From Saccoglossus kowalevskii (lineage: Eukaryota > Hemichordata > Enteropneusta > Harrimaniidae): 48,187 bases of DNA. This document shows, one piece after another, positions 1-11,369 of the stretch. Each line of letters opens with the position of its first letter. Position 1 is the stretch's first letter. Location of the stretch: contig NW_003107589.1 in the NCBI RefSeq assembly GCF_000003605.2, positions 341,987-390,173 of the forward strand. The letters are read 5' to 3'. The notes under the pieces were generated by a model, which did not search any database, had not been told where the DNA came from, and saw only the letters and a program-made list of their open reading frames with translations. The position numbers and the translations under genes were made by a program.

Positions 1-405
1 AAGCCTACTTGTATTTCTTGATTGAACTTTTATTATAAAGTATTTACATTTATTGTATTGGGACAGTAACGTACATGTCATTTTAGACAACGTTCATTGT
101 AATTTAATGAATTTAGAAAAATCTAGCAGAGGCGAAACTTGTGTTATTTGCAGACCAATGTATATCCTTGCTTTAGCACATAATATACCAATGACCACTT
201 CTCACATATTTTCGTTAATGACAAGGGACTAAATTTGCACCGAAATATTGGGTTTGGGTGAATAAGACAATAAGCGTAACAATTCTTCTGTACATTGTTA
301 ATTACTTGTGTTGTACATGTCACAAACCTCATTATTTGATAATATCAAATATCCACTAACTTATTAATTAACAACTGAAATGTGGTGTTATTGTGTATAA
401 TTCAG
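1..405. other. AT-rich stretch, no gene seen
   Basis: I see no convincing coding tract, RNA gene or repeat here. Its right edge reads TTCAG at 401-405, a plausible 3' splice acceptor for the exon that follows. Confidence 0.4.
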
Positions 406-1376
406 CTGTTTGTATGATGAAATGAAATTGAATCTAGAACCTACTGAATTCCAAGAAAATGCCAAAAAAAAGGATACAGTATTTCCTGACATTGTCATCA
501 GACAAACGCACTGGATATCAGAAAGAAAGACATGCATGCACATTCTAAGCCACCATGTGCCCAAGATGATGAAATTGCATGGTGATATCACTCTTTTTAC
601 TGACCAAGGTAATTTTGTTTACAGTGATGGTATTATTTTGTTTATAGTGTGAGAAAGAACTTCATTAGAGAATTAGAATGTTATGGGAATGGTCTGTATG
701 GGGTGGACACAATGAATAAGATATACCGAAAGATATTGTAACATTCACATATATACACGAGTCTCAGGCAAGTTCATACATGAAGTGAATTGTGCAATAA
801 TTGTGGAGGGGATTATTTTCCTGTAGTTTTTAGCATTGAAAAGAAGACAACAAATCTCAAAATTAATGAAGCAAAATCAAACAGCAGGGTAAAATATCAT
901 GGGCCATGAAATTAGCATTTTACATTTTAGATGTTCAGTGCCGTTCAGTGTAAGTGCTAACATGCCGTAGTTGAAATTACAATTTTTTGTATAGGTTTGT
1001 TGACATAATCATAACCTATTTTGACTAAATATCAGGTGGTGAATAGTAGCATCCACACTACTACATAGGCATGGCAAATTTGTTGACAGCCATGATGTTT
1101 GCTTGAGCGAGTCAGTGTGGATGAAAGTCTGGTTTTAATTATAATTAGAATATAATTAGACCAATACTGTTGTCATTTGTGTTCATTGTCATCACAGGTG
1201 TTGAGAAAGTAAATGATGAGGGGAGGAAGACTTATTGTCGGAAAAGCAACAAGGCAGATGACCCAGCTGATATTATGAGGGCAGAAAACAGGCAGGACAC
1301 GTTGCTCTTATTTCAAAGAAATATTCGACAATATAGTGAAAGAAAACAAGACTATTGGGCCGGCGGAATTTATTAG
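406..1376 (+). pseudogene. Two-exon fragment of an uncharacterised multicopy invertebrate family
   Basis: Exon A runs 406-607 and exon B 1198-1376. Exon A is open from an acceptor-like TTCAG and ends at CAAG|GTAATT; it includes HVPKMMKLHGDITLFTDQ. Exon B follows ATCACAG and starts VEKVNDEGRKTYCRKSN. The intron leaves one base on the left and needs two on the right, so phase is preserved. The joined sequence resembles a block I remember from uncharacterised multicopy invertebrate proteins (hydrophobic LFTQQG, then EKxND, then RxxN), but I cannot name the family or its function. Exon B stops at TAG 1374-1376. No start codon is evident, so this would be internal exons only. Confidence 0.45.
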
Positions 1377-1859
1377 TAAACTAACGCAGAACTACCAGAT
1401 TCTTCAGTCTTCTACCATGACTCTGAAGACCACAGTGTTCTAGATGAAAGTGCAACGTTGCAGGCAACACGAACAGAGCTGACATTACTGCAGCTTTCAC
1501 GCAATGTTGTCATGAAAATGAAAATGAATGTTTCTGCCCTGAAGGACACACAGACTTGCAGTATCTGGCAAAAACTTCAAGGAAGGCTTGTTACTTTGAC
1601 GCTTATTTACAGTCTGTTGATTTTTCAGATTTTGCTCGATTTTATTTGTTGTGTGCCCAATCTGATTAAAATAAGGTCCGAGCGCGGCCTTTTATTTTGT
1701 TTTTAAAATTTAGTGTAAGGCTCATAAGAATCTGAAAATATTAATAATTGTACATATCTAAGTTTTGAACTTTTTATTTCAAATCTATGCTTGAGTATTT
1801 GTTAAATTAGCAGTGTTTATTGCAAATATCTCCAGTTTTATTGAACATACCTGCTTTTA
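1377..1859. other. Unassigned stretch
   Basis: An 82-codon open frame (1458-1706, +) crosses this stretch. It has no recognisable domain and ends in a hydrophobic, AT-driven tail. It could be the decayed continuation of the preceding fragment; beyond 1710 it is simple AT-rich DNA. Confidence 0.3.
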
Positions 1860-2577
1860 TTAGATTTTGCAGATTGAATAACCAGAATTGAATGTCTTAA
1901 TTTGAGGCATTGAAGTAGAACAAAATAAATTCTGACTATGATTCACTACTAAAGGAGCAAATCTAATGTTTGTCCTTTCTATGGCAACTAACCATGAAGC
2001 TACATTTTTTACAGTAGTTCTCTTTTTGGAGGATGTGGTGGCCCTGAAAAGGGCCGTTTTGTTTGTGTGAACAGAGTCCACTAACACCAGTTCTTTGTAA
2101 TTCTGACAAAAACACATTCTATTTTATATATCTCCTTGGTGACGTCCTCTTCGCTCTCGTAAATATGAGGTTTGCTGGTCTTCAGAACAGCTCTCATCTC
2201 TAAGGTGGTCACTTTACACTTAGTGCCCAATGAAAATGCCTTTATCTGTGGGATCAAAACGTCTTTCATACACATCACGTCGCATTGGAATGGTTTCAGT
2301 ATACACAACTTTGTGTGGGGCACTAAGTGCTTTTCTCACCACAAAGACTAGTCTGTCAACAGATTCTTGCACCATGATTCTTCCAGGTGACTGCCATATC
2401 AAGAGTGTACTAAGGAGAATATCTTCCTCTGGCAACAACAACCATTTATTTGATGGCTTCATGGAATCAGCTAACAAATACAACTCCACTCTTCCAAGCA
2501 TTCTTGTACCAGCAACATATGACCCAACCATGCGAGACATGTTTGTCACTGCTGAACTCCACACTGTTGAATATTAA
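1860..2577 (-). pseudogene. Coding-like tract, family unknown
   Basis: Three minus-strand frames follow each other: 2564-2220, 2323-2081 and 2117-1860. Each reads like real protein, with charged and hydrophobic residues mixed and little low complexity, for example ELYLLADSMKPSNKWLLLPE, then KCKVTTLEMRAVLKTSKPH, then KELVLVDSVHTNKTALF. The order and overlaps fit one ancestral reading frame broken by two frameshifts, near 2225 and 2110. An overlapping plus-strand frame (2230-2577) has about the same length but looks less protein-like. I do not recognise the family and propose no function. Confidence 0.35.
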
Positions 2578-4612
2578 TGGATGGGGTCTGTTACACTAAT
2601 GATGCAGAACTGTAAATCGAAAGAACCACACCAAATAAAAAAGTGTTACCTGTTCACCAGTAACATGTACTTACTCACTCAATTGAACAATTTATCTCAT
2701 ATAGGCAACTTTTCGATTTGTATAAATTTGGTCTATTCGTAACAGATAACGAACTATATGATAATGCTTTCTTAAGAATCTAGTGTACTACTATTCTTGT
2801 ATAAGTTGTGATGAGTATATTTCTGATGAACAACACAATTTAGAACAATTAGTCCAACCTGTGTGTAGTGATGACCCAAGGGACTTCATTGATCCGACCT
2901 GCATAGACCGGTGGTCTTTTTCTGTGTTCTCTCCAGGCCCTTCAAGCATAGTGTTCCTGCTATGCTTAACCACTGGCCCACTATGCTTGAATTTTACATA
3001 TAACAATATGTTTTATTTTATACAAATAATATTATAATTCACAGAAAATGTTTTATTTCCATTATATGAAGAGAGAACCTAATGGGCACAATATCAGCAA
3101 AATTTGGTGGAGCAAAGAGAACCCAAAAATAACGTTTGTCAGACTTGCTTGGGATGATAAGCTGTTGGATTTGGTTCCTACCATGGAGCATGTAATCGCT
3201 GAACAAGTGGAGAGAACATTTGCCAAACCTAATGAAGGATTTTTTTTACACAAGTTATACAGTTCGGAGTATTTATCTGTTTTTAACCACTGTTTTTTTT
3301 TTTTTAATTTAAAAAAAATATTATTTAGAAAAAATTCTATCTGTATCTCCATCAGACCTTTCATTTGAACTGTCAGATGTTGAAATTCTAAGAGTATCAT
3401 ACACTCCAGGCTATGGCAGTTCAGATGTAGGGTCGACTTTATTTTCATCTGATTAAATATTATTTATCATCCCAATATTGCTGTTTCTTGTCTAAAGTCT
3501 ACTTGTAGTTATTTGCTGTGGACTGCAAAGCACAGTCGCTAGCCAAACACATCACATAGCATCAACATATATGAACGAAATGGGAAAAAACATATTTGTT
3601 CTCCCCAGTTCTAGCAACAACCCATTGTTCTCCACAATGGACACAACTAATTGTCAACAAAAGAAGTGATCATCACTGTAAAAATGAACGGGTTGGCAAA
3701 ACTCACTTCGCTAGGATTTGCTAGGTATCAGCACCAAGCCTATGACCCAACAGCACTGAAAAGTTTCATTGTCCCACGCACAACCCTTCACTGTATCATT
3801 TACAATATCGTTCTGACGAACAGCCATCTAAAAGAATGCCAAAATCACACACAAGAAACAAGACATTTCTGATTTGTTCGGAGCTCACCTATTTATATAC
3901 ACTGCACAATAGATTACAATGCACTGAGGTCACACATAGAGGGTGATCTTATCAAATTCAAGATGGCTTCGTACCTGATACAAGTGCTGTGGGTGAAATT
4001 GTCATTCGTTTTCATGGAATCGCTGACTTGCACAGGTAATTGTGGCAATTTAAATGATTATCTACGAATACCAGATAATTTGGTCAATTTTAGGAAACGT
4101 TTGACATTTCCATGTGACAGTGCTCAGAATGAGAGGGTAGACCAACTGCGGATCGTCAGCTCAATTACAAAACACAAGAATACTACCTCACATGAAAGCA
4201 TTCACAGCAGTCGTAGTATGAATAGGGTTAACAGCTGCAAGTCGCATACACACCAACAAACATGAGGATCATTGCTGCTATCTAAATTGGTCCCTACATT
4301 GTTATTGACCCCTAAGGATTGCTAATCCCCCCATTCTAACGCTTGCCCCCGCCCCAAATTAATGAATATATTCATGAAACTACCACACCATGAACAAATT
4401 AGCATAAATTTTTAGATTTTTCACAATATATAAATAAAACTGCTTGAAAAAAATATTTTTAATAATACATGTACTTTATTTGATTTTTTCAAAAAAAGAT
4501 GAGTCACTTAATGGTGAAATGAAATTAAAATTATAAAAAGCCGTCTGCCGTTGTCCTCCTTTTCTACCCTTTCTATTCCTTGATTTGTTTTGCTCTTATA
4601 GCTTGAATTAAC
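2578..4612. other. Mostly non-coding, with weak coding-like patches
   Basis: Plus-strand frames at 2783-3037 and 3048-3368 carry short protein-like runs, such as ENPKITFVRLAWDDKLLDLV and MEHVIAEQVERTFAKPNEG, but end in homopolymer T/A tracts. They may be remnants of one exon. Frames at 3651-3872 and 3963-4265 show no domain. The rest is AT-rich, with a C-rich patch at 4328-4360. Confidence 0.3.
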
Positions 4613-4866
4613 TCAATCATTTAAACCTGTGGAGTACTTCTTATCACGAAGATAGCGCTCCAAACTACACTTCATGTTGGCGAGGGAAGCTGGCTCATAT
4701 TCGTCTCCGTCCTTCTTTTTGCTGATGAAAAATTTGCCCAGAAGCTCATTCAACTCGACCGGTGGTATGTGTTCGAGGCGCCGCAATTCTCCGGTATTCT
4801 GAATTAGCCACTCAGTACAGCGACGGACTTTGCTTTGCTTCTGGTGTGCTTTTATAAAACCGTCTA
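4613..4866 (-). pseudogene. Crypton-derived (ZMYM/QRICH1-like) N-terminal exon fragment
   Basis: Read on the minus strand, about 80 codons are open from just after a TAG at 4866 to a TGA at 4613-4615. The diagnostic run is VELNELLGKFFISKKKDG, followed by DEYEPASLANMKCSLERYL. From memory this is the domain found before the catalytic part of Crypton-derived proteins (ZMYM2/3/4, QRICH1, KCTD1-like) and in many mollusc Crypton-type genes. The strand lacks an initiator Met, so it is an internal exon or a broken copy; the tyrosine-recombinase catalytic domain is not found downstream. Such proteins derive from tyrosine-recombinase transposons; this fragment alone would have no recombinase activity. 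Confidence 0.7.
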
Positions 4867-6045
4867 CTTAGTCTGGTACTTAAATTTTTGGTGCTGGTCC
4901 AAGTATTTGGACCTGTCCTATCTACCGCAACCACTGCACAATATATCATCGTCTGTCGGTTGTCAAGGGAGCCGGTTAACAGGATCCATCCGCAGTGCCA
5001 AACTTACCGATTAACGCGATTGCATGCAAAACTTTGTTACTGCTTATGAAAAATGTACCTTTTTACCAATAAGAATTACCTTTAACATTAATAACATACA
5101 AAATACTGTGTTTATATCTTTATAACAATGCTGACATAAAACAAATATATCATTCTAGCTGCCGTCAGAGTTGTGGAATACCAAAAATACCTGCTATTTC
5201 CCTGGGCCCGGGCCTTGTGTAATGGCATGTATTTCTGGGGTTTAGATTTAAACTAGTGCCCTCATGACCATGCAATATGTGCTTACTAATCACTGTGTAT
5301 AATTATTATCAATAGGATTTCATTCATAGTATTGAGTTTTGTAAATGTAAATATTCAGATAAAAAAACTACAAAGTTTTCATTCTGCGTTAGTGTACATT
5401 ACCATATCGCTTCTGTTGACCAACAACACGTGTCATTCCCCAGTATACACAAGGCATATTATACAATTGTAGCCAATACAAACTTGACTGTATATGCAGT
5501 ACATTTTAGCATTGAAACACTATTTTTACCTCCATGAATACACTAAAATGATGTGAAATACAATTTCAGTCCTAACTTGGCATGTATCATCACTCAGATT
5601 CAAGTAGTTAAAACTTTAAATGTTATTTTGATTGGTGAACCACTTAGTACATCCATAAAACATTGAATGCCATGTATCTACATTTGCATTGTATATATAA
5701 ATGGAATACGCACAGTGCTACGTTAGTGCTAGTTCTCCCTGTCTCCCTGGTCTAAAATTTTAATTACCTATTGATTAGCATATTTGGGAGGGAGACAATA
5801 AAGTTATCTATGTCCCCTGGTCTAACATTGTATTTATCTATTGACTATTTAGGAAACCTAGGTCCTATTGTTCCCGTCCGGGGGGTGGGAACTGTTACAC
5901 GAGCAGTGGTTAAGTTCTGAACAAATGTGTAGAGAGTACTGCAAGATCTTCAGATAGATTTTCAGTTATGGACTGACATGACCGGAGTGTGGTACTAGAC
6001 TGTATCTAGTGTCGGCATAAAATGAAATAAAATAGCATTTCTTAC
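4867..6045. other. Non-coding stretch
   Basis: No coding tract is seen. It holds a tandem duplication (listed separately) and a GC-rich patch near 5875-5890. Its left edge reads CTTACCTAAAG on the plus strand at 6041-6051, the complement of a splice donor for the next feature. Confidence 0.35.
5740..5880. repeat. Tandem duplication, about 70-bp unit
   Basis: Two adjacent units begin TGTCTCCCTGGTCTAA (5740) and TGTCCCCTGGTCTAA (5811). They keep the order CCTGGTCTAA, then TATTGA, then an AT-rich stretch with TTTGGGA or TTTAGGA. The unit length is about 70 bp. No function can be read from it. Confidence 0.6.
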
Positions 6046-6378
6046 CTAAAGCATCAGCGTGGCGAGTGCCTTGGCGTTGATCGCCGACGCCAATCCACCC
6101 GAAGGTGGAAAGAACTCTTTTCTATCAGTGTCATATTCCACGGCACAAAGTATGTCGTGTTCACGGAACCTGAGACCCGTTGTATTGGGACATTGACTAA
6201 TCAATGTTGATTTTTTAAGCGAACGTAGCTCCCCTTGTACTAGCAAATAAATAGGTTTGTCGTCCGCTGTGACCAACATATGCACAAATGAATCTGCCGC
6301 CATCGGAGTCCCCCCCCCAAATGCGCGTGAATTATTGCACATAAAAAAATCGCTCATAAAAATCGAATTTACACTCAT
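6046..6378 (-). CDS. Unassigned open exon ending at a splice donor
   Basis: This is one of the better-composed open frames in the window (110 codons). A likely start is the internal ATG giving MAADSFVHMLVTADDKPIY, followed by LVQGELRSLKKSTLISQCP and a C-terminal REFFPPSGG-like segment (read as KEFFPPSGGLASAI). Frame and composition look like real protein, but I do not recognise a family. On the minus strand the sequence at the end is CTTTAG|GTAAGA, an excellent splice donor, and the TAG at the exon edge is the frame's stop. Either the protein ends exactly there with an intron in the 3' UTR, or the true frame changes after splicing. A first exon of an unknown gene is possible. The T-rich sequence upstream shows no clear promoter. 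Confidence 0.4.
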   Translation of the reverse strand: MSVNSIFMSDFFMCNNSRAFGGGTPMAADSFVHMLVTADDKPIYLLVQGELRSLKKSTLISQCPNTTGLRFREHDILCAVEYDTDRKEFFPPSGGLASAINAKALATLML

Positions 6379-7428
6379 AAAATTAAAATTTCAAACATAA
6401 AATACGTTTATTAAACACAAATGTAGAATATTGAATACAAATGCGTTTTCACTAATATTGCAACGTTTGGCTTGCCATACCTGTTATCAGCGATCTGCTA
6501 AACAGGACAACAGTTCCGTCCAATTCCATACTTTTAGAACTGATAAGGTTAATAGACAACCAGCATCTGAGACTATATTTTCCTTATTAGTAGTAAATAA
6601 AATAAATAGTTCAATGTTTAAAAATACTACTTCAGTGCATCACTTTATTCATTATTCAGGGAGAGTCAGTGTCATTTATAATTATGTATATGTTGTATTT
6701 ATACATTTAATTTGAATGATTATAGTATTTAATTCGTTGGGCAAACAAACAGGAAAATCACACAAGGGGGGGGGGCTTACAATACCACTATTTTCTACCA
6801 GTGGATTACCCAATTAACACTTGGACCTACTTTCAGTAACAAGCAAACGGGAAGTGTCACAGGCCCCCATTACAAATTCGGTGTTCCACAAACGCACACC
6901 GGAAAATATACGATTTACACATGAAAGCAGCAGAAAATACAGAATGTGTTCAAAACAATATGAACCGATATGACAGACACAATTCCATTTTTTGCTGAAC
7001 ATCCCCAGTTGCTCCACGAACCATCAACAGATACGACGATATTTATTGTTTCGTCTTCGTTAGTTTCCTATTATTTTTTTTTTCATATCTCGAACCTCTT
7101 TTGCTGCTTCCAAAAAATCATCTTCTGACTGCTTCTCAGCTTCGTTTACGTTCCCAGAAGAGGTTCTCGAAGAACAGGCTAGCTGCTTAATAATAATAAA
7201 TAATATAGAGTAAGGCCTGCTTATTGCAATTGAGAGGGCCACCCACAGAACTCACATTGGACATGAGTTTTTTCACTGTTAGAATGAGGTGGACGAGAAA
7301 ATAATACTAGAAATTAAATACACATACACCAAAATAAAGCTCCTGGCTTTAATACCTCTCAAAATAATTACAAGAAATAAAGTCACTAAAATAGGGGATT
7401 GCTTAGGGAAGTGTGCATTGGTGATGAC
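6379..7428. other. AT-rich stretch with a LINE tail-like sequence
   Basis: No confident gene. A poly-G run lies at 6767-6776. Minus-strand codons around 7060-7190 read EKQSEDDFLEAAKEVRDMKKK, possibly a gag or coiled-coil remnant. At 7188-7232 there is an AT-rich tail followed by the 21-base word that also occurs just behind the LINE stop codon near 8 kb. Confidence 0.35.
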
Positions 7429-8006
7429 TCACAGTTCCAGGATGTAGAAATGAACGACAGTCAATGGCTTCTGCAACACAACAACGAAGAAATAGAGAAG
7501 TCTTGCTTGCAGAGGAAAGCCTGTCTTACAATATCGTTGCTGCAACACAGAATACAAAGTTGAAATGATGGACTCTGCTGTAGACAATGCTGAAAACACA
7601 TACAAAGCTTTGCCTGCCAATAATGCACTAAGATTCATAACCCATCTATCACACTGCCAATTTAAGTTCAAGTTCATGCTTTCTTTGTTTTTTTCTATAT
7701 GTCCTCACTTTCAACTTTACGTTTGGCTGCTCTCTTAGTCAGTTCTTCCCCCTCATCTCTACTGTTTAATTTCTTTAAAATATCCATGCTTGAAAATGTG
7801 TAAATCAAGTTCCAGTAGTATTAAATAAAGCAATTGCAATAATGTCTACCAAGCAGGTCAACAACACCGTGTTCTATAGACCTGGGCAGTTTAGTCAGGT
7901 TATTACTGATATGGAATCCCGATCGACAGTGAATCAGAATGAGAATCAATACTGAACCTGAATCCAAACCACTATCCCACAGTGCAAGGCCTGCTTATTG
8001 CAATTG
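7212..8006. repeat. 21-bp exact direct repeat (7212-7232 and 7986-8006)
   Basis: The same 21 bases (beginning AAGGCCTGCTTATTG) occur at 7212-7232 and 7986-8006. The second copy lies 4 bases beyond the stop codon of the minus-strand LINE fragment, so the word is probably that LINE's 3' UTR end. The first copy is followed on the minus strand by an ATTATT-rich tail, typical of a LINE 3' terminus. The first copy is thus probably a very short 5'-truncated insertion of the same LINE. Confidence 0.6.
7429..7800 (-). pseudogene. Gypsy-type gag (capsid-like) remnant
   Basis: The minus-strand frame at 7677-7429 includes CDRWVMNLSALLAGKALYVF followed by SALSTAESIISTLYSVLQQR. This resembles the capsid helix region of gypsy-like gag proteins in invertebrates (a tryptophan, then L..LL.GKAL.V). 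Upstream, about 7800-7690, the minus strand reads KKLNSRDEGEELTKRAAKRK, then a stop and a frameshift, like the charged linker before capsid. Gag packages element RNA into particles; this copy is broken and has no pol directly attached. Another LTR-element lineage is equally possible. Confidence 0.45.
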
Positions 8007-8010
8007 CAGT

Positions 8011-8305
8011 TCACAGGAATTCTTGATAGAACAGATGGGTTTTCAATCCGGATTTGAATGTGTTAACATTTGGTGCTGTATGAATGTCATTTGGTAGATG
8101 ATTCCATAGTAAAGGAGGTGAATGAAAGGATGATCGGTCACCATATGATTTAAGTCAGGTTTTTGGTACTTTGAGTAATTGCTTGTTGATAGAGTGAAGA
8201 GTTTTAACAGGATCACTGTATGAGAGATCAGAATGGTATGGTGGCGCCGACTGATGTAGAGCTTTGTGAGTAATGAGGAGTACTTTGAATTGGTTTCTGT
8301 AAGTG
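8011..8305 (-). mobile_element. Non-LTR retrotransposon (LINE) 3' end: reverse-transcriptase C-terminus
   Basis: The minus strand from about 8305 to the TGA at 8011-8013 reads a classic LINE ORF2 tail: RNQFKVLLITHKALHQSAPP, then LLKVPKT, one in-frame TGA, then LKSYGDRSSFHSPPLLWNHL, ending TFKSGLKTHLF. The block 'K.Y G.R.F ... LWN.LP ... FK..LKTHLF' closes CR1/L2/Jockey-like reverse transcriptases. These enzymes copy element RNA at a nicked target. Only about 95 codons remain, the usual result of 5' truncation, and there is one premature stop. The upstream side is lost at about 8305, where plus-strand coding of another family begins. Confidence 0.8.
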
Positions 8306-9035
8306 AAGGAAAGCTTTTATGTAGTATGCTGCGATCCTGGCCAAAAAAAAGATTCTACTGATATACAAGTAATTCGAATTAATAACATAAAGCGAATCTC
8401 AGTTTATGTCAAAACATTTGGAACTACTGAACGACAAAAGTACTGGTGTGTTTATAGATGTCAGAAAGACTGTAGAAACGGTCTTATTCAGTATCGTTGT
8501 GAGCAGTACTGGAAACCATGCAGGAAATCGACCGGAAAGCCGGGTAAAACTCCAAGCAAATGGTTGTACGACTCGCGTTTCTTACAAATTCCTTTATTCT
8601 GGCGATCAGTGTATGACAGCTTGTAATTTACGTATCCAAGACTGTCACACAAGTCATAATCTTAATGATGATAAAGAACTGGTTGTCAAAAGAATACATA
8701 CATTGAGTTGCCTGCTGCTGGTGGTGACATTAAATGCAATAACTTCACAGATGTGTAGAAGTGGTTTCAGGAACGTGAACATGAATTATACTACCCCACA
8801 CCGTCTGATATCAAATACATAATAAACAGCCAACAACACAGAGATGCAGATGACGCGCTTGTGAAATCGGATATCAAAGATAAAATAATATTTTATCAAC
8901 CAATAAATAATATTAAGACATGTGAGAAACAATCGCTAATTATTATCAAGCAGACGGCTATACAAAGATATGATGCAGAGATTTGGAAAGACGAATATAT
9001 TTCTTGATGCTACATACTCAGGTCGGTGGGTCAGT
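8303..9035 (+). pseudogene. CaRF-like / MULE-type transposase-like remnant
   Basis: Three plus-strand frames in succession look like one decayed gene: 8303-8626 (TERQKYWCVYRCQKDCRNGL), 8406-8822 (VKLQANGCTTRVSYKFLYSG, then CHTSHN) and about 8770-9007 (REHELYYPTPSDIKYIINSQ). A final frameshift then gives MMQRFGKTNIFLDATY at about 8970-9016. A Tyr-x-Cys start, a Cys...His-x3-His zinc-binding-like segment, a YYPT-SDI block and an LDATY block are, from memory, the order seen in multicopy CaRF-like proteins of molluscs and cnidarians, where the LDATY Asp sits at the start of a transposase-like core. The rest of the core is absent. There are at least two frameshifts. Its role is unknown. Confidence 0.45.
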
Positions 9036-11369
9036 TAATAATCTTATTAATACATGTGTACTATCAACGACAAGACTTTCTTAAGGCCCCTGCTATATGA
9101 TACCATTACTAAATCGTCTTTTTCATGCATGTATGTTTTGGTTCGGGAGGTAGTCTTGTAAAAAAAGAAAAAAAAAATTATGACCACGAGTACCGTATTC
9201 AAGATTTACTACAATTTTCGGATACGTAATACCAATGGGTTTTACAGTGCGACTACAAACATGGTTTATACCAACCAATACACCTTTTGACCCTATATAC
9301 ATGTACAGTTCCAAAAAATAGGTTTCACTACATATAGATAGGTATGCTTTGTATACAATGGTTATTGGAGATAATCATGGTCATGGATCCTGTTGCACTT
9401 CTAATAAACAGTGAAGATGTTAATAGAGGAGCTGACCATTATCAAAGATAAAAATGCCAACATATGCCCAATGTTAGTTAAACCAAAACCACCTTGAATA
9501 ACATTTTGAAAATATGAAAAGGGTACAGGTACATCAGTGGGTACTAACTTCAGTTGCGGAGTTTTCTACATACTACACAAATTTATATAACAATAGACTT
9601 ACACATAATTAGGCGTATTGCAATTGAATGAGAGATAAAAAAAAATTAACACAAATATATAACATCAGTAAAAATACGTAACAGAAGCAATTAGCAAAAG
9701 TAAAAATGTTGACATTTTCTTTTAATCGAGCTCCACTCAGATTTTGAATGGCTTTACTCACTAAATCATGTCAAAAACATTCATACACATAGCCAATACA
9801 ACCATATCAAAATATGGAAAAGACAGGGTTACACTATTTACATCACAAGTTCCCAAGGTTTTTACATCAAAATACAATTAGTTGAATTTCACAGATCATG
9901 TATGACACCCTATTTCCATGACAACACAATTATTTACCAATTTATAATCACTCAAATTCATTATAATTTGAGTTACCATGGTAACTGTTTATTATCTAAA
10001 ATAGTATGAGATTTAACGTTTATTCTCCCCCAACACATATTGATACCCAATTTTAACACAGTCAGATTCACACTGAAACAACCCAGCAGATTGCCATCAA
10101 AGTTGCTGTTAAATTTGACAATTGGTTGATAGCAAGCAAAAATGACTACACATTTGGTGATTGTAACTTAGATACATATTTAGGACTGTCATCTCAATTA
10201 TAATGATTTATTTTGATGGAGTTAGATAACCTTTGTTTTAATTCCAAATTATATCAAAGACAAGCAACTTCCTGGTTGCTGAGCTCTGGACTGTGAGTTA
10301 CCAAAAGTACAGTGATATACACCACTAGCAAAGCAAAAAAACTCATACTTACATGTAGAGTAAATATTCCACAAGCTTTGTTGTCTTTCTGCATGTCGTG
10401 AGACTTAGTTTCAATTTTGCACTGATCAGATATCCCTCTGTGACAGTATTTCATATTTACTCGAACGCCCGTACTTCTCCCTATACTACTTACCTGGACT
10501 GGCCCTGGGTCTATGGGAAATTAATAAGACAAACATACCTTACCAGTATGTACCATCTTGAAACCGGTCAGCACATATGTTCCGACATGTCTCCAGCTCG
10601 TTTACATTCCTATATATGGGGTTATCTCTATTCTGTAGTGGTGTCCAAGTAGTTTTTCATTTGGCGATCCTTTCTTTCATCTTTTGTGTAGTAGGTACTT
10701 CGTCTCAGCTCCCCTGTATTGGCAGATAGATAGCACCACAAAATTAAAATGTTTGGGTTAGTGGTCCACGACAAAAGCTTCAATACTAAGTTTCTAAGAT
10801 CTTCATTACTTTTCTTTGAGGTTTTACACAGTTGCTGACGCTCAACATCGACGGTCCTCTAAGTAGTAGTCTAAATAACACTTTTTGTTCCTTTTTCAGG
10901 TAACATAGTTGCTGAATCTCTCCCACCAACGACTTGCGGATTCACTGTCCACCATTGGAGAAAGGGTTGTATCAATGTACTTGTAACACACTTTGTTGAT
11001 TAAGTTGATTAGCGACTTTTATTTGTTGGAATGTCAAGAAGGGTGATATCTTTTGGTTCAACTTTTCATTGATTCAATCCACTGCTTATATTCTTAGAAG
11101 TAGTCCCATCTTCCTGTTGTCCAACAGAGTACACATATGTGTCAGCTTTGCGATGTTCGTCCATCTCACGAAACCCGAATATCTTACAATTATAATAAAA
11201 TATTGCATAGCTAAAACCCAGGGCGATGTAAAGCGAAAACACACAGGATCACTGGTTTTATAATAAGACACCCAAAATATTCCAAACGATACATAATAGC
11301 CTCATCCTGAATACAAACCAGCACGACGCCTTATTCAGTGAGTTATTACTGATACATGCTAAAGCCTAC
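9036..11369. other. Non-coding stretch
   Basis: No confident gene. An X-box-like palindrome lies at 9972-9985. A minus-strand patch around 11010-10920 reads DSESASRWWERFSNYV and is protein-like but too short to assign. Frames at 10254-10652 and 11069-11271 have no recognisable content. Confidence 0.35.

Noticed and set aside
2230-2577. Plus-strand 115-codon frame
   Set aside because: The minus-strand frame over the same bases has the more protein-like composition and continues into neighbouring frames.
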